Source of the DNA: Candidatus Pelagibacter ubique HIMB058
Lineage (GTDB): Bacteria > Pseudomonadota > Alphaproteobacteria > Pelagibacterales > Pelagibacteraceae
Assembly: GCA_000419545.1 (NCBI GenBank)
Contig: ATTF01000001.1
Span: 1 to 64,000, forward strand
Reading direction: 5' to 3'
DNA: 64,000 bases
The position numbers and the translations under genes are program-made. Below, piece after piece: positions 1-8,789 of the stretch (position 1 is the stretch's first letter; each line of letters begins with the position of its first letter). The notes under the pieces are model-generated. The model ran no database searches, was not told the origin of the DNA, and saw only the letters and a program-made list of their open reading frames with translations.

Positions 1-505
1 CAGATGTTGGTTCATCAAATAGCATTATCTTTGGTTCCATACATAATGCTCTTGCTATAGCTGCACGTTGTTGTTGACCACCTGAAAGTTGTCCTGGAAA
101 TTTTAAAGCTTGATCGTCTATTTGAACTCTTTTTAAATTAGACATTGCTATTTCCTCAGCTTGTTTTTTAGGTATTTTTTTTACCCAGATTGGTGCAAGC
201 GTACAGTTATCTAAAATTGATAAGTGAGGAAATAAATTAAATTGTTGAAATACCATTCCAACTTCAGCTCTTATTTTTTCAATATCTTTTGTATTTTCAG
301 AAATCTCATTCCCATCAACAATTATGTTTCCCTCTTGATGCTCCTCTAATCTATTAATACATCTAATTAAAGTTGATTTGCCAGACCCTGATGGACCACA
401 AACAACTATTTTTTCTTTTTGATTTACGGTTAAATTTATATCCTTAAGTACTTGAAACTTATCAAACCACTTATTAACGTTTTTTAATTCTATAATATTC
501 GACAT
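1..505 (-). CDS. aapP: General L-amino acid ABC transporter ATP-binding protein AapP (partial, C-terminus off the window)
   Basis: The reverse-strand frame opens with an ATG at 505 and is still open at the window edge. The translation begins MSNIIELKNVNKWF, has a Walker A (GPSGSGKST), a Q-loop (VGMVFQQFNLFPHL), the ABC signature (LSGGQQQR) and runs out just after the Walker B (MLFDEPTS). This is the polar amino acid transporter ATPase subfamily (HisP/GlnQ/AapP). It lies one base downstream of the permease gene aapM, completing the order J-(HMA)-Q-M-P. It energises import of L-amino acids at the cytoplasmic face. About 168 of the usual ~250 residues are visible. Confidence 0.93.
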   Translation of the reverse strand, partial: MSNIIELKNVNKWFDKFQVLKDINLTVNQKEKIVVCGPSGSGKSTLIRCINRLEEHQEGNIIVDGNEISENTKDIEKIRAEVGMVFQQFNLFPHLSILDNCTLAPIWVKKIPKKQAEEIAMSNLKRVQIDDQALKFPGQLSGGQQQRAAIARALCMEPKIMLFDEPTS

Positions 506-506
506 T

Positions 507-1763
507 TTATCTTTCTGTACTTAATTTTTTCTCTAGGTTTTGACTATATCTACTCATAGCATAACAAATTACCCAGAAAACTAAACCTGCAAAAACGTAG
601 CCCTCCATCGCCATACCAAGCCATTTAGGATTAGTTTTCGCTAAACCTATCATACCTGCCAATTCCATCAACCCTACTACAAAAATAAGCGGTGTATCTT
701 TTACTAATGCTAAGAGAGTATTAGCTATACCTGGTATAACTAGTTTTAGAGCTTGAGGTAAAATAATAAGAGCATTCATTCTCCAATAGCCCATTCCTAA
801 AGATTTTGCTGCCTCATACTGACCTTTTGGTAACGCTTGAAGACCTCCTCTTACAACCTCAGCCATGTATGCTGCTTCAAATAATGTAATGGCAATTAAA
901 ACTCTAATAAGTTTATCAATGAATGTTCCATCAGGTAAAAACATAGGAAACATTACTGCAGCCATAAATAATACTGTAATTAATGGAACTCCTCTCCAAA
1001 GTTCAATAAATCCAATTGAGATATATCTTATAGCTGGCAATGATGACCTTCTTCCTAGAGCTAATATTACTCCAATAGGAAAACAAAAAAGTATTGCGAA
1101 TGCGGAGATGATAAAGGTTAATGACAAACCTCCCCAGGCAGCAGTTTCAACATAAGTTAAACCAAAACTTCCACCTGATAAAAGTTTTATTCCTATAAAA
1201 GGATAAACAAAGATTAAAAAGATAAGAAAGTATTTTTTAATTTTTTGTGGAACAAAAAAAGCAATACCAACCAATCCAAATAGGAGTATAAAAGCAGTAT
1301 TTACTCTCCATTGTTCAACATCTGGGTAAAGTCCGTACATAAACCTATTAAACCAAACTTTAATAAATACCCAGCATGCACCATCACCAGTACAATCTTC
1401 TTTTGAATTTCCGACAAAATTCGCCTCAAAGAAGAACCAGTTTAATATAGGTAAAATTGACTTAATTATTATGAATAATATTAAAAGAGTTAATAAAGCA
1501 TTAAAATTATTAGAGTTAATATTTTTATTTAATTTGTCTAAAAATTTTACTCCACTAAACTCTATTCTAATTAAGTAAAAACCAATAAAACCTATAACTA
1601 AAGGGAAAAAATAACTAATTTTTTGGGTTAAAAAACTCGTGATATTGAGGTTAAAAAAAGTATTAATTAATATATCAAAAAAACTTATAATAATTAAAAA
1701 ACTTCCTAATGGTAAATAAGTACTTATTTTATCTTTAGTTGGTCTATAATTTGATAAATTCAT
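507..1763 (-). CDS. aapM: General L-amino acid ABC transporter permease AapM
   Basis: 418-residue polytopic membrane protein. N-terminal hydrophobic segments are followed by a long loop (about residues 110-150) and a typical amino-acid permease core. The EAA loop reads EAAKSLGMGYWRMNALIILPQ at about residue 320, the contact site for AapP. Length and the extra N-terminal membrane region match AapM of alphaproteobacteria rather than the short HisM type. It sits between aapQ (1 base upstream) and aapP (1 base downstream), so it is clearly co-transcribed. It pairs with AapQ to form the channel for amino acids delivered by AapJ. Confidence 0.93.
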   Translation of the reverse strand: MNLSNYRPTKDKISTYLPLGSFLIIISFFDILINTFFNLNITSFLTQKISYFFPLVIGFIGFYLIRIEFSGVKFLDKLNKNINSNNFNALLTLLILFIIIKSILPILNWFFFEANFVGNSKEDCTGDGACWVFIKVWFNRFMYGLYPDVEQWRVNTAFILLFGLVGIAFFVPQKIKKYFLIFLIFVYPFIGIKLLSGGSFGLTYVETAAWGGLSLTFIISAFAILFCFPIGVILALGRRSSLPAIRYISIGFIELWRGVPLITVLFMAAVMFPMFLPDGTFIDKLIRVLIAITLFEAAYMAEVVRGGLQALPKGQYEAAKSLGMGYWRMNALIILPQALKLVIPGIANTLLALVKDTPLIFVVGLMELAGMIGLAKTNPKWLGMAMEGYVFAGLVFWVICYAMSRYSQNLEKKLSTER

Positions 1764-1764
1764 T

Positions 1765-2940
1765 TTATTTTTCCTTAATCGCCATTTTTTTATTATACCA
1801 ATTCATAAATATCGAAATTGTTATACTTAGAGATAAATAAGTAAGCATTGTAATTGAAATAATCTCTATAGCTCGTCCCGTTTGCATGAGCGCAGTTTTG
1901 GCAAAAACTAATACCATATCTGGATAAGCGATTGCTGCAGCTAAAGATGAATTTTTTGTTAAGTTTAAATATTGATTTGTGGTTGGTGGAATTATAATTC
2001 TCAAAGCTTGTGGCATCACCACAAGTTTTAGAATTTGACCTTTGTTTAAACCAATACTAGCCGCTGCCTCTTTTTGGCCTTTGCTTACACCTAGTACACC
2101 AGCTCTAACGTTTTCAGCAATAAATGTTGCGGTATACATTGATAGCGCAAGAGCTAAAGCCATCAATTCTGGAATAATACTTACACCATTTTCATATGTA
2201 TATGATGCAGCTGATAATTGTTTTAATTCTGGATAACTAAAAGAAAGAGAAACGTCCAATAAAAAAAAACTAATTAAAGGTAACAATATTAAAATTAAAA
2301 TAGATATTGTTGCTGTTGGTAAAATTCTACCAAATTCTTCTCTTTGTTTTTTTGCATATTTAAGAAAAAAATAAATAGAGAAAAAAGCAGCAATTATTGA
2401 ATAACAAAATAAATTAAAATTAGTCCAAATAAATTTCGGAATATACCACCCTTTAATAGTCAAATACGATATATCATAAAAATTAATTGCATTTTCAGGT
2501 GATGGTAGCGCTCTTAGAGCTGCAAAATACCAAAAAAATATTTGTAAAATTAAAGGAATATTTCTAAAGATTTCTACATACCATTCGGCTGCTTTAGCTA
2601 TCAAATAATTATCTGATAATCTTGAAACACCAACGATTACACCAATAATTGTAGCAAAGAAAATTCCTATTACTGAGACTAAGACTGTATTTAATAGTCC
2701 TACTAAAAAAGCTCTACCGTATGAATATGAACCATCAAACTCAATTAATGAAAAAGCAATATCAAATGATGCTTCTTGATTTAAAAAACCAAAACCAAAA
2801 GAAATACCTCTATTACCCATGTTTATTTGGGCATTGGTAGCGAAATAAATAATTACCGATATTAAAGCTATTACAGTTATCGCTTGCGGAATAAGAATAC
2901 TTGGTTTCTTATTCGCAGAGATAAACTGTTTAAAATTCAT
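1765..2940 (-). CDS. aapQ: General L-amino acid ABC transporter permease AapQ
   Basis: 391-residue inner-membrane permease. One N-terminal membrane segment (about residues 17-35) and a periplasmic loop precede the canonical permease fold. The conserved stretch EIFRNIPLILQIFFWYF is typical of polar amino acid permeases, and the EAA loop reads KEAAASIGLNKGQILKLVVMPQ at about residue 285. The start ATG at 2940 overlaps the stop of the upstream HMA-like gene by one base (TAATG), which implies translational coupling. It forms the transmembrane heterodimer with AapM. Confidence 0.93.
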   Translation of the reverse strand: MNFKQFISANKKPSILIPQAITVIALISVIIYFATNAQINMGNRGISFGFGFLNQEASFDIAFSLIEFDGSYSYGRAFLVGLLNTVLVSVIGIFFATIIGVIVGVSRLSDNYLIAKAAEWYVEIFRNIPLILQIFFWYFAALRALPSPENAINFYDISYLTIKGWYIPKFIWTNFNLFCYSIIAAFFSIYFFLKYAKKQREEFGRILPTATISILILILLPLISFFLLDVSLSFSYPELKQLSAASYTYENGVSIIPELMALALALSMYTATFIAENVRAGVLGVSKGQKEAAASIGLNKGQILKLVVMPQALRIIIPPTTNQYLNLTKNSSLAAAIAYPDMVLVFAKTALMQTGRAIEIISITMLTYLSLSITISIFMNWYNKKMAIKEK

Positions 2941-3308
2941 TAAAAAGTTTTAATTGTTAAAAATCCTGGATTTTTATCAATGAATAAGTTTGCTTCATCA
3001 AGATTATTTATTGCTGATGAAGTTTTTTTGATTTCACCATATTTAAAACCAACTTTTTCAACTACTCTTTTGAAATCTGCTTCAGTTATTTTTCCATTAC
3101 TAGGCACACTCACAACACCTAAACCTTTTTTCCAAGATACTGTGATTTTAGCATCAGAACCAAATTCATCTTGAAAAGCTTTTGCAAGTTTTTTTTGACA
3201 CTCAATGCAAAACATACCTTCAACGTTTCCAACAATAGCCTCTGCAGCTTTTAAAGAGTTAAAATTCAAGAGTATTAATGTAATTAATAAAAATTTAATT
3301 TTATTCAT
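2940..3308 (-). CDS. Secreted HMA-like (heavy-metal-associated fold) CxxC protein in the aap operon
   Basis: About 122 residues from the second in-frame ATG (3308). A longer start at 3320 is possible, but its ATG abuts the T-run of a terminator hairpin. MNKIKFLLITLILLNF followed by LKAAEA is a clear Sec signal peptide. The mature part has GNVEGMFCIECQKK, the betaalpha metal-binding loop of HMA domains with Cys34 and Cys37, then a VSW strand and a second helix ending VGFKYGEI. The family normally binds Cu/Zn/Hg; what this one binds is unknown. It lies between aapJ and aapQ, where the canonical aap operon has nothing. A paralogue lies next to the ammonium transporter (16226-16567) with the same GMxCIECQKK loop. 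The periplasmic location is predicted. Confidence 0.8.
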   Translation of the reverse strand: MNKIKFLLITLILLNFNSLKAAEAIVGNVEGMFCIECQKKLAKAFQDEFGSDAKITVSWKKGLGVVSVPSNGKITEADFKRVVEKVGFKYGEIKKTSSAINNLDEANLFIDKNPGFLTIKTF

Positions 3309-3320
3309 AATTTTCAACAT

Positions 3321-3353
3321 AAAAAAAAGGGCCAGATAAATCCAGCCCTTTTT
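3321..3353 (-). terminator. Intrinsic terminator/attenuator after aapJ
   Basis: Read on the minus strand, an AAGGGCTGGA / TCTGGCCCTT hairpin (two G-U pairs, 4-base loop) is followed by eight T residues. It lies 14 bases past the aapJ stop and before the rest of the operon. This fits partial termination that makes far more binding protein than permease, as in many binding-protein transporters. Confidence 0.8.
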
Positions 3354-3367
3354 AATTTTATCAGCAA

Positions 3368-4414
3368 TTATCTTGCAGGTGGTACGTAAAGAATTCCACC
3401 TTTAGTCCATAATTCATTTGGACCTCTGTTAGGTAGAATACCTGTGTCAGCTATGTGTTTTTTATAGCTTTCACCGTAGTTACCAACTTGCTCAATAATT
3501 CTTAAGCTCCACTCGTTATCTAAACCGAATGCTGCACCTAATTCTCCTTCAGCACCTACTAATCTCTTGATTGCAGGGTTGTCAGAGTCTTTTAGGCTAG
3601 AAGCGTTTGATGAGTTCACACCATACTCTTCAGCTTCGATCATAGTATTAAGTGACCATCTTACGATATCTTCCCATACAGAATCACCTTGTCTTACAAC
3701 AGGTCCTAATGGTTCTTTAGAAATCGTTTCTGGTAATACTTTATGCTCATCTGGATTTGACATTTTTGTTCTTTGTGCCGCTAAACCAGATTTGTCAGTT
3801 GTGTATGTATCACATCTTCCAGCATCATAAGCTTGAACAACTTCGTCTGCTTTTTCAAACGCGATTGGTTCGTAACTTATGTTTTTAGAGTTAAAGAAGT
3901 CTCTCATGTTAAGCTCAGTAGTTGTACCTGTGTTTGTACAAGCAGAAATACCGTTTTTGAAATCATTCACAGAATTAATTCCAGAATTTTTTCTTACCAT
4001 GAAACCTTGTCCATCATAAAAGTTTACTCCAACAAAAGTTAAACCAATGTCAGCATCTCTTGATAATGTCCAAGTTGTGTTACGTGCAAGTACATCAATC
4101 TCACCTGATGTTAATGCCGTAAATCTTTCCGCAGCACTTAATGGAGTGTACTTAACTTTGTCAGCATCGCCTAATACAGCAGCTGCAACAGCTCTACATA
4201 CATCCACATCAATACCAGTCCAGTTACCAGATGCATCAGCATTTGAGAAACCAGGAAGACCTTGTGAAACACCACATTTCACAAAACCAGCTTTCTTAGT
4301 ATTGTCTAATGTTTTTGATTTTTTTGAACCAGCTCCACCTCCGCCTTGGCCGCAAGCGACTAAAAGCAAAGAAGCAAATCCAACTAAAATCCAAGTTTTG
4401 ATAGATTTGATCAT
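3368..4414 (-). CDS. aapJ: General L-amino acid-binding protein AapJ
   Basis: 348 residues from the ATG at 4414, chosen because AGAGGAAA lies about 8 bases upstream; an ORF start 33 bases earlier lacks this. The N-terminus has a hydrophobic stretch ending LLLVACGQGGGG. LVAC is a lipobox, so this binding protein may be a lipoprotein with a Gly-rich linker (residues ~20-30) rather than freely periplasmic. The mature protein is a type-2 periplasmic binding fold of the AapJ family: VKCGVSQGLPGFSNADASG, then GIDVDVCRAVAAAVLG, SGEIDVLARNTTW and AGRCDTYTTDKSGLA. It captures broad-range L-amino acids for AapQMP. It is the first gene of its operon and is separated from the remainder by a hairpin. Confidence 0.94.
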   Translation of the reverse strand: MIKSIKTWILVGFASLLLVACGQGGGGAGSKKSKTLDNTKKAGFVKCGVSQGLPGFSNADASGNWTGIDVDVCRAVAAAVLGDADKVKYTPLSAAERFTALTSGEIDVLARNTTWTLSRDADIGLTFVGVNFYDGQGFMVRKNSGINSVNDFKNGISACTNTGTTTELNMRDFFNSKNISYEPIAFEKADEVVQAYDAGRCDTYTTDKSGLAAQRTKMSNPDEHKVLPETISKEPLGPVVRQGDSVWEDIVRWSLNTMIEAEEYGVNSSNASSLKDSDNPAIKRLVGAEGELGAAFGLDNEWSLRIIEQVGNYGESYKKHIADTGILPNRGPNELWTKGGILYVPPAR

Positions 4415-4422
4415 ATTAATGA

Positions 4423-4430
4423 TTTCCTCT
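4423..4430 (-). promoter_or_regulatory. Shine-Dalgarno site deciding the aapJ start
   Basis: AGAGGAAA on the minus strand sits about 8 bases before the ATG at 4414. SD sites are scarce in this window, so it supports 4414 over the upstream in-frame ATG. Confidence 0.7.
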
Positions 4431-4450
4431 TTAGTTATTGTTAACAATAT

Positions 4451-4471
4451 TTTTGAATTAAGAATTCAAAA
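4451..4471. repeat. Perfect 9-bp inverted repeat upstream of aapJ
   Basis: TTTTGAATT, a 3-base spacer, then AATTCAAAA, in the aapJ leader 37-57 bases before its start codon. The symmetry could be an operator for a dimeric regulator or a weak RNA hairpin. AT-richness makes chance palindromes common, so the functional claim is weak. Confidence 0.35.
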
Positions 4472-4576
4472 CGGGCGAATTATGTTTCATTTCGGGTAAA
4501 ATTTCAAATTCTGTAAGACACTATATATAGATTTTTTTATTATCTTATTCCCTACATGAGAAAGAATACAACCTAA

Positions 4577-5614
4577 TTATCTTACAAGACTTATTGTCAT
4601 CTCGTAAAGTCTACTTAAAGTTCGATTAAAGGTTTCTTTGTGTAATTGTGATGAACCTAAATTTTCTAAATCATTTTCGCAAGAAATAGTAAGTTTAATT
4701 TTCTTTTCATAAAAAATATCTATCAAAGTAATAAATCTTAATTGTTGGTTTGAATTAACATCGTTAAAAACTGGAATATTAGAAATAAATACATGTTTGC
4801 AAACGTTAGCTATATTAATGTAATCTTCACTGCCAAGCTTCTCATCACATAAATCGCTAAATTTAAATTTAGCTATTCCTTCATAAAAGTTTGCAATTAA
4901 AAACTTCCTACCTTTAGTCTCAACATTTTGTGGTTCTCTTTTTCGATCTCTTGTTAAAATTCTAAAGTTTTGTTTAATTTTAAATGAAGTTTTTTCGTTA
5001 AGAGGATAGTAAATTCTTCTTACATTATCTAAATTTTGTTTTCTGTAATCATCATCTAAAACTAACTCTTTTTGAATAGAGCTTTTCTCTATTATTGAGA
5101 TAAAAGGTAAAAACTGTTCTCTTTGAAGACCATCTTTATAAAGATCGTTTAGTTTAATATTTGTAGTAATTATTATCTTAATATTTTCTTTAAAAATAAT
5201 TTCAAATAATTTTCCCAAAATCATGGCATCAACAATATTAGTAACTTGAAATTCGTCTAAATAAATCAAGTCGTAGTTTTGTTTTAAAATTTTTACGAAA
5301 TTTGTAATAGAATTATCATCTTTTTCTTTATGTCTGTAATTATGAAAATTAATCATGAATTCATTAAAATGCATCCTTACTTTCTTGACTTCAATTTTGC
5401 TATATAGGAAATTTAATAACATTGTTTTACCAACACCTACTCCCCCATGTAAATAAAAGCAAAGTTTTTTATCTTTTTTAAAAAGATCTAGTAAATTTTT
5501 TTTTGAGTAAACAAACTCTTCGAGCAAATTTATAACTTCTACTTGTTTTTGGTTTATTTCAAACTGATTAATTTTACAAAATCTTAAAAATGATTGTTGT
5601 AGTTTTTCGTCCAT
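4577..5614 (-). CDS. zapE: Cell division protein ZapE (AFG1-like ATPase)
   Basis: 345-residue AFG1/ZapE family P-loop ATPase. Walker A is YLHGGVGVGKTMLLNFLYS (about residues 53-71), followed by the family-typical MHFNEFMINFH. Walker B is DLIYLDEFQVTNIVDAMIL, and the sensor-like IIITTN follows. The C-terminal ZapE region is seen in ARNFYEGIAKF-like and DLCDEKLGSEDYI segments. ZapE associates with the divisome (FtsZ) in proteobacteria; a mitochondrial homologue handles protein quality control. It lies 8 bases downstream of galE on the same strand. It is close to the family length of ~370 residues. Confidence 0.9.
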   Translation of the reverse strand: MDEKLQQSFLRFCKINQFEINQKQVEVINLLEEFVYSKKNLLDLFKKDKKLCFYLHGGVGVGKTMLLNFLYSKIEVKKVRMHFNEFMINFHNYRHKEKDDNSITNFVKILKQNYDLIYLDEFQVTNIVDAMILGKLFEIIFKENIKIIITTNIKLNDLYKDGLQREQFLPFISIIEKSSIQKELVLDDDYRKQNLDNVRRIYYPLNEKTSFKIKQNFRILTRDRKREPQNVETKGRKFLIANFYEGIAKFKFSDLCDEKLGSEDYINIANVCKHVFISNIPVFNDVNSNQQLRFITLIDIFYEKKIKLTISCENDLENLGSSQLHKETFNRTLSRLYEMTISLVR

Positions 5615-5622
5615 TAATTTTA

Positions 5623-6603
5623 CTAAAAAGATTTAAGTTTTTTTTCCCAATTAATAGAACTTTTCACCATTAAGCTTAATTTTTTATACTTTGGTTTCCA
5701 GCTAATAAATTTTTGTAGTCTATTATTTGAAGCAATTATTTTTCCTAGATCACCAGCTCTTTTTTTAACTTCTAGTATCTTAATGTTCTTATGGGCTTGT
5801 TTTTTAAATTCATTCGCTACTTGTTTAACGGATATTCCTTGATTATAACCACAGTTTAATACAGTAGATTTTTTTGATTTATCAATCTTATTCAAAACCT
5901 TTTCATGAATTTCAGCTATATCTGAAACATGAATAAAATCTCTTATACACGAGCCATCTTTAGTGTCATAATTAGTACCGTATATTTTTAAAACTGGATT
6001 TTTTTTAATAATTTGTGTCGAAAAATTTTTAAATAAATGATCGCTTATATTAATTAAACCGTACCTGCCCGAAGGACTGGCGCCAACAATATTGAAATAC
6101 CTAAGTATTCCATAATTAATTCTTAGTTTTTTACATTTTGATTTTATTAAATTTTCAGCTCTTAGTTTTGTTTTTCCATAAACACTTTTAGGTTTTATAG
6201 GAGAATTTTCGGTTACTCTATACATGCCGTCTTTGTAAACAGCTGCTGTTGATGAAAATAAAAAGTTTTTAACTTTTGTATCTTTTATTGAATTTAAAAT
6301 ACTCTCGGTACCTTTAACATTATTTTTAAAATATTTTTTCGGTTGTTTTTCTCCTTCTCCAATAATCAAGTTTGCAGCTAAATGTATAATTGAATCTATA
6401 TTATTTTTGATAATTATCTCTCTTAATTTTTTTGTATCAAGAATATTACATTTAAAAAATTTAGCTTTTTTATTGATAAGTTTCTTATATCCCGTAGATA
6501 AATTATCTACGATAAATATATTTTTGTTTTTTTTAACTAAAATTTCTACTACGTGAGAACCTATATAACCTGCTCCGCCTGTAACTAATATGTTGTTAGT
6601 CAT
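5623..6603 (-). CDS. galE: UDP-glucose 4-epimerase (GalE-like)
   Basis: 326-residue extended short-chain dehydrogenase/epimerase. The NAD-binding motif is VTGGAGYIGSH at residues 7-17, the DNLSTG motif follows, and the active-site pair is SSTAAVY with YGKTK (Tyr/Lys). The GalE-type segment LRYFNIVGASPSGRYG and CIRDFIHVSDIAE are present. It would interconvert UDP-glucose and UDP-galactose in the cytoplasm, supplying sugar nucleotides. Neighbouring surface-polysaccharide-like genes support this role. Related 4-epimerases acting on UDP-GlcNAc or uronic acids cannot be excluded from sequence alone. Confidence 0.9.
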   Translation of the reverse strand: MTNNILVTGGAGYIGSHVVEILVKKNKNIFIVDNLSTGYKKLINKKAKFFKCNILDTKKLREIIIKNNIDSIIHLAANLIIGEGEKQPKKYFKNNVKGTESILNSIKDTKVKNFLFSSTAAVYKDGMYRVTENSPIKPKSVYGKTKLRAENLIKSKCKKLRINYGILRYFNIVGASPSGRYGLINISDHLFKNFSTQIIKKNPVLKIYGTNYDTKDGSCIRDFIHVSDIAEIHEKVLNKIDKSKKSTVLNCGYNQGISVKQVANEFKKQAHKNIKILEVKKRAGDLGKIIASNNRLQKFISWKPKYKKLSLMVKSSINWEKKLKSF

Positions 6604-6608
6604 TAAGA

Positions 6609-7307
6609 TTAACTTTTATCAAAGACACATCTAAATCCAACATAAATAGCAAAAAAATCTGAAGGTTTATATTGAGCACCCTCTTTTGATGTCTTTCTTC
6701 CACCATACCACCACGATGCGCCTGCTGTTAAGGATTCATTATTATTTTGATCATCAATCCATTCCCAAACATTGCCTCCCATTGCGACTAATCCATTAAT
6801 ACCTTCGGGTAATTTAGTAACATCTATATGTTTGTTGTAATTTAATAATCCTTGAGAATTCATATTTATAGCTTTATCGCCACTTGGATATTTATAAATT
6901 TTTCCCTTAGAAAACTTTTTTGAGTCAACTACTTGTTTATAAGCTGCCAATGACCATTCTTCAAAAGTAGGTAGTCGACCATTAATAGATTTACAATAAT
7001 TTTCTGCTTCAAATTTATTTATATGTACTGCAGGTTCTAATACTGAGTCAGGTTTTTTTCCATAAGGACTGTAATAAAACCAATTATCTCGTTTAACCCA
7101 ACCAGCGCTCCATTCGTACCCACCACCGTTTAGCTCTGCTTTAGTCTTAATATTATTTCGAGCAGCATACTCTCTAAATTCTTTAATGGTAACTTCATAC
7201 TTATTTATAAGGAAATTACCTAAATCTATTTTACTATTTTCAAATGAAAAAGCCGGACTAAATATAAATACGAAAATTAGTAAAATCTTATAATTATATT
7301 TTCTCAT
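6609..7307 (-). CDS. Secreted SUMF1/FGE-fold protein, probably non-catalytic
   Basis: 232 residues with an N-terminal signal peptide (YKILLIFVFIFSPAFSF). The rest is a formylglycine-generating-enzyme/SUMF1 fold: NKYEVTIKEFREYA, PAVHINKFEAENYCKSINGRLPTFEEW, MGGNVWEWIDDQ, then ASWWYGGR and a terminal YVGFRCVF. The Cys pair that does catalysis in true FGE is not seen near RGGSW/CRYR; only isolated cysteines (in ENYCKS and GFRC) remain. It overlaps the upstream sulfatase-like gene by 14 bases. SUMF1 folds without the Cys pair occur as binding or ergothioneine/EgtB-like proteins, so a binding or scaffold role is inferred. Confidence 0.72.
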   Translation of the reverse strand: MRKYNYKILLIFVFIFSPAFSFENSKIDLGNFLINKYEVTIKEFREYAARNNIKTKAELNGGGYEWSAGWVKRDNWFYYSPYGKKPDSVLEPAVHINKFEAENYCKSINGRLPTFEEWSLAAYKQVVDSKKFSKGKIYKYPSGDKAINMNSQGLLNYNKHIDVTKLPEGINGLVAMGGNVWEWIDDQNNNESLTAGASWWYGGRKTSKEGAQYKPSDFFAIYVGFRCVFDKS

Positions 7308-8778
7308 TAGAGTTTAGGCATTTTAAAATATATTTGATAGTTCTTAAATTATTAAAGTTTTCTGGAATATCTAGTCCGCACTTAATATTTCCTTTTACTA
7401 AATTAAATATTCTATTTTTTTCTTCTAATTCGGTTTTATCAAAATTACCAGTTCCAAAATATGGCCAGTTGTGATCAGCTTGGAAAACAACTAAAGCATT
7501 CTTATCTTTTTTCTCTAAATATTTAATAAAATCAATTATCTGTTTTGTTACACATAAATAAGTATTTTTAAATTTTTCAAAATCTTCTAATCTTCCAGGG
7601 TCTTGTCGATTACAATTTTCATCATAAATATAAGGGTGATGAGGATATATGTTATGAATAAAATAAAATGTTGATTTATCGTTAATTTCAGAATTATAGG
7701 TAATTTCTTTAAAATTTCCCAAAGCATTATCTTTTTTTTCAAAAATATTGAAATACCCATCTGGATTAAAAAACTTAAAATTATCTATAAATACTTTTTT
7801 AAATGGAGATTTAGAAAGAAAAACATTTAATAAGTAAGTATCCAAGTAAAAAGATTTATCATCTCTGATACATAGACTGATATTAAATTTTAAACAATCC
7901 GCCCAAGAGTTTCCAAGCCATTTCAAATCATAATTAATTTTAGATAATTCACGAATTAAAGGAGTATTGTATTTTTTTGTTAAAATTTCTGGAAACCAAA
8001 CAACTTTTTTCTCTCCGTTGTCACTTATTTTTTCTTCTAATTTCGCACTTAAATTAAAAATTGTTGCTAATGACTCGGGTGTGGATCCGTAATCATTAAC
8101 AGTATTTGAGTAATAATTATATCCGTACGCTTTAAAATTTTTTTTAAAATTTTCTAAATTTTCGTAGCTCTTCTGTGCATACTTTTCAAATGTTGGAATG
8201 GGCATCATGGTGTCTATAAGAATGAAATACACATTTTTATTAGATTTAGGAGAATTATTGGATATTATTTTATTTTCTAGAGAAACTGACTTCTGTTTAT
8301 AAGAGATATTATTCTTTAAAAAAAGATAGCTTGAACTAATAAGGTTTAAAAACAAAAAAAGCAGTAAAAAGTAATTAAAAAATTTTTTTTTAATCAGAAA
8401 ATAAGAAATAATGGTTAAAATTAAGATAAGGTAGAACGAGAGATAAAAAGATAAATTTAAAAAATCATAGTTAATATAACTTAAACTTTCAAATTCTCTT
8501 TTAATGGTTTCATGTTGAAAAAATAACCAGAATATAAAAGAAATATAACCTGATAAATAAACTGAACTAATATTACTAAATAACGATAATAATTTGAAAA
8601 TAATAAATAAAAGTAAAAAATTAATAAAGAAATATAATAAGTAATTATAAGTTAGAATAAATTCTTTCTCGTTGATATTCGAGTTTATAAAGTCAATCCA
8701 TGGAATTGAGCTAAATAATAAAATAATTACAAATGGTATGAAGTTTTTATTTAATTTTAATTCAAGCGTTTTGTTCAT
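7294..8778 (-). CDS. Membrane-anchored sulfatase-superfamily protein
   Basis: 494 residues. About five hydrophobic helices occupy residues 15-155, followed by a periplasmic alkaline-phosphatase/sulfatase fold: VYFILIDTMMPIPTF (first metal Asp), DYGSTPESLATIFN (likely Ser/Thr nucleophile region), FIHNIYPHHPYIYD and VVFQADHNW (Asp-His metal pair). This resembles lipoteichoic-acid synthase or phosphoethanolamine transferase membrane enzymes. The CxPxR sulfatase signature is absent, so true sulfate-ester hydrolysis via formylglycine is unlikely. Context with galE and a methyltransferase suggests decoration of a surface glycan or lipid. The exact substrate cannot be named. Confidence 0.7.
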   Translation of the reverse strand: MNKTLELKLNKNFIPFVIILLFSSIPWIDFINSNINEKEFILTYNYLLYFFINFLLLFIIFKLLSLFSNISSVYLSGYISFIFWLFFQHETIKREFESLSYINYDFLNLSFYLSFYLILILTIISYFLIKKKFFNYFLLLFLFLNLISSSYLFLKNNISYKQKSVSLENKIISNNSPKSNKNVYFILIDTMMPIPTFEKYAQKSYENLENFKKNFKAYGYNYYSNTVNDYGSTPESLATIFNLSAKLEEKISDNGEKKVVWFPEILTKKYNTPLIRELSKINYDLKWLGNSWADCLKFNISLCIRDDKSFYLDTYLLNVFLSKSPFKKVFIDNFKFFNPDGYFNIFEKKDNALGNFKEITYNSEINDKSTFYFIHNIYPHHPYIYDENCNRQDPGRLEDFEKFKNTYLCVTKQIIDFIKYLEKKDKNALVVFQADHNWPYFGTGNFDKTELEEKNRIFNLVKGNIKCGLDIPENFNNLRTIKYILKCLNSNEKI

Positions 8779-8789
8779 CTATTGACCAT

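Noticed and set aside
4047..4499. 150-codon plus-strand frame over the aapJ 5' end
   Set aside because: Antisense to a certain gene with its lipobox and SD; the translation has no family features.
6609..8778. Classical formylglycine sulfatase with its activating enzyme
   Set aside because: The sulfatase-like protein has no CxPxR and the SUMF1 protein lacks the catalytic Cys pair.
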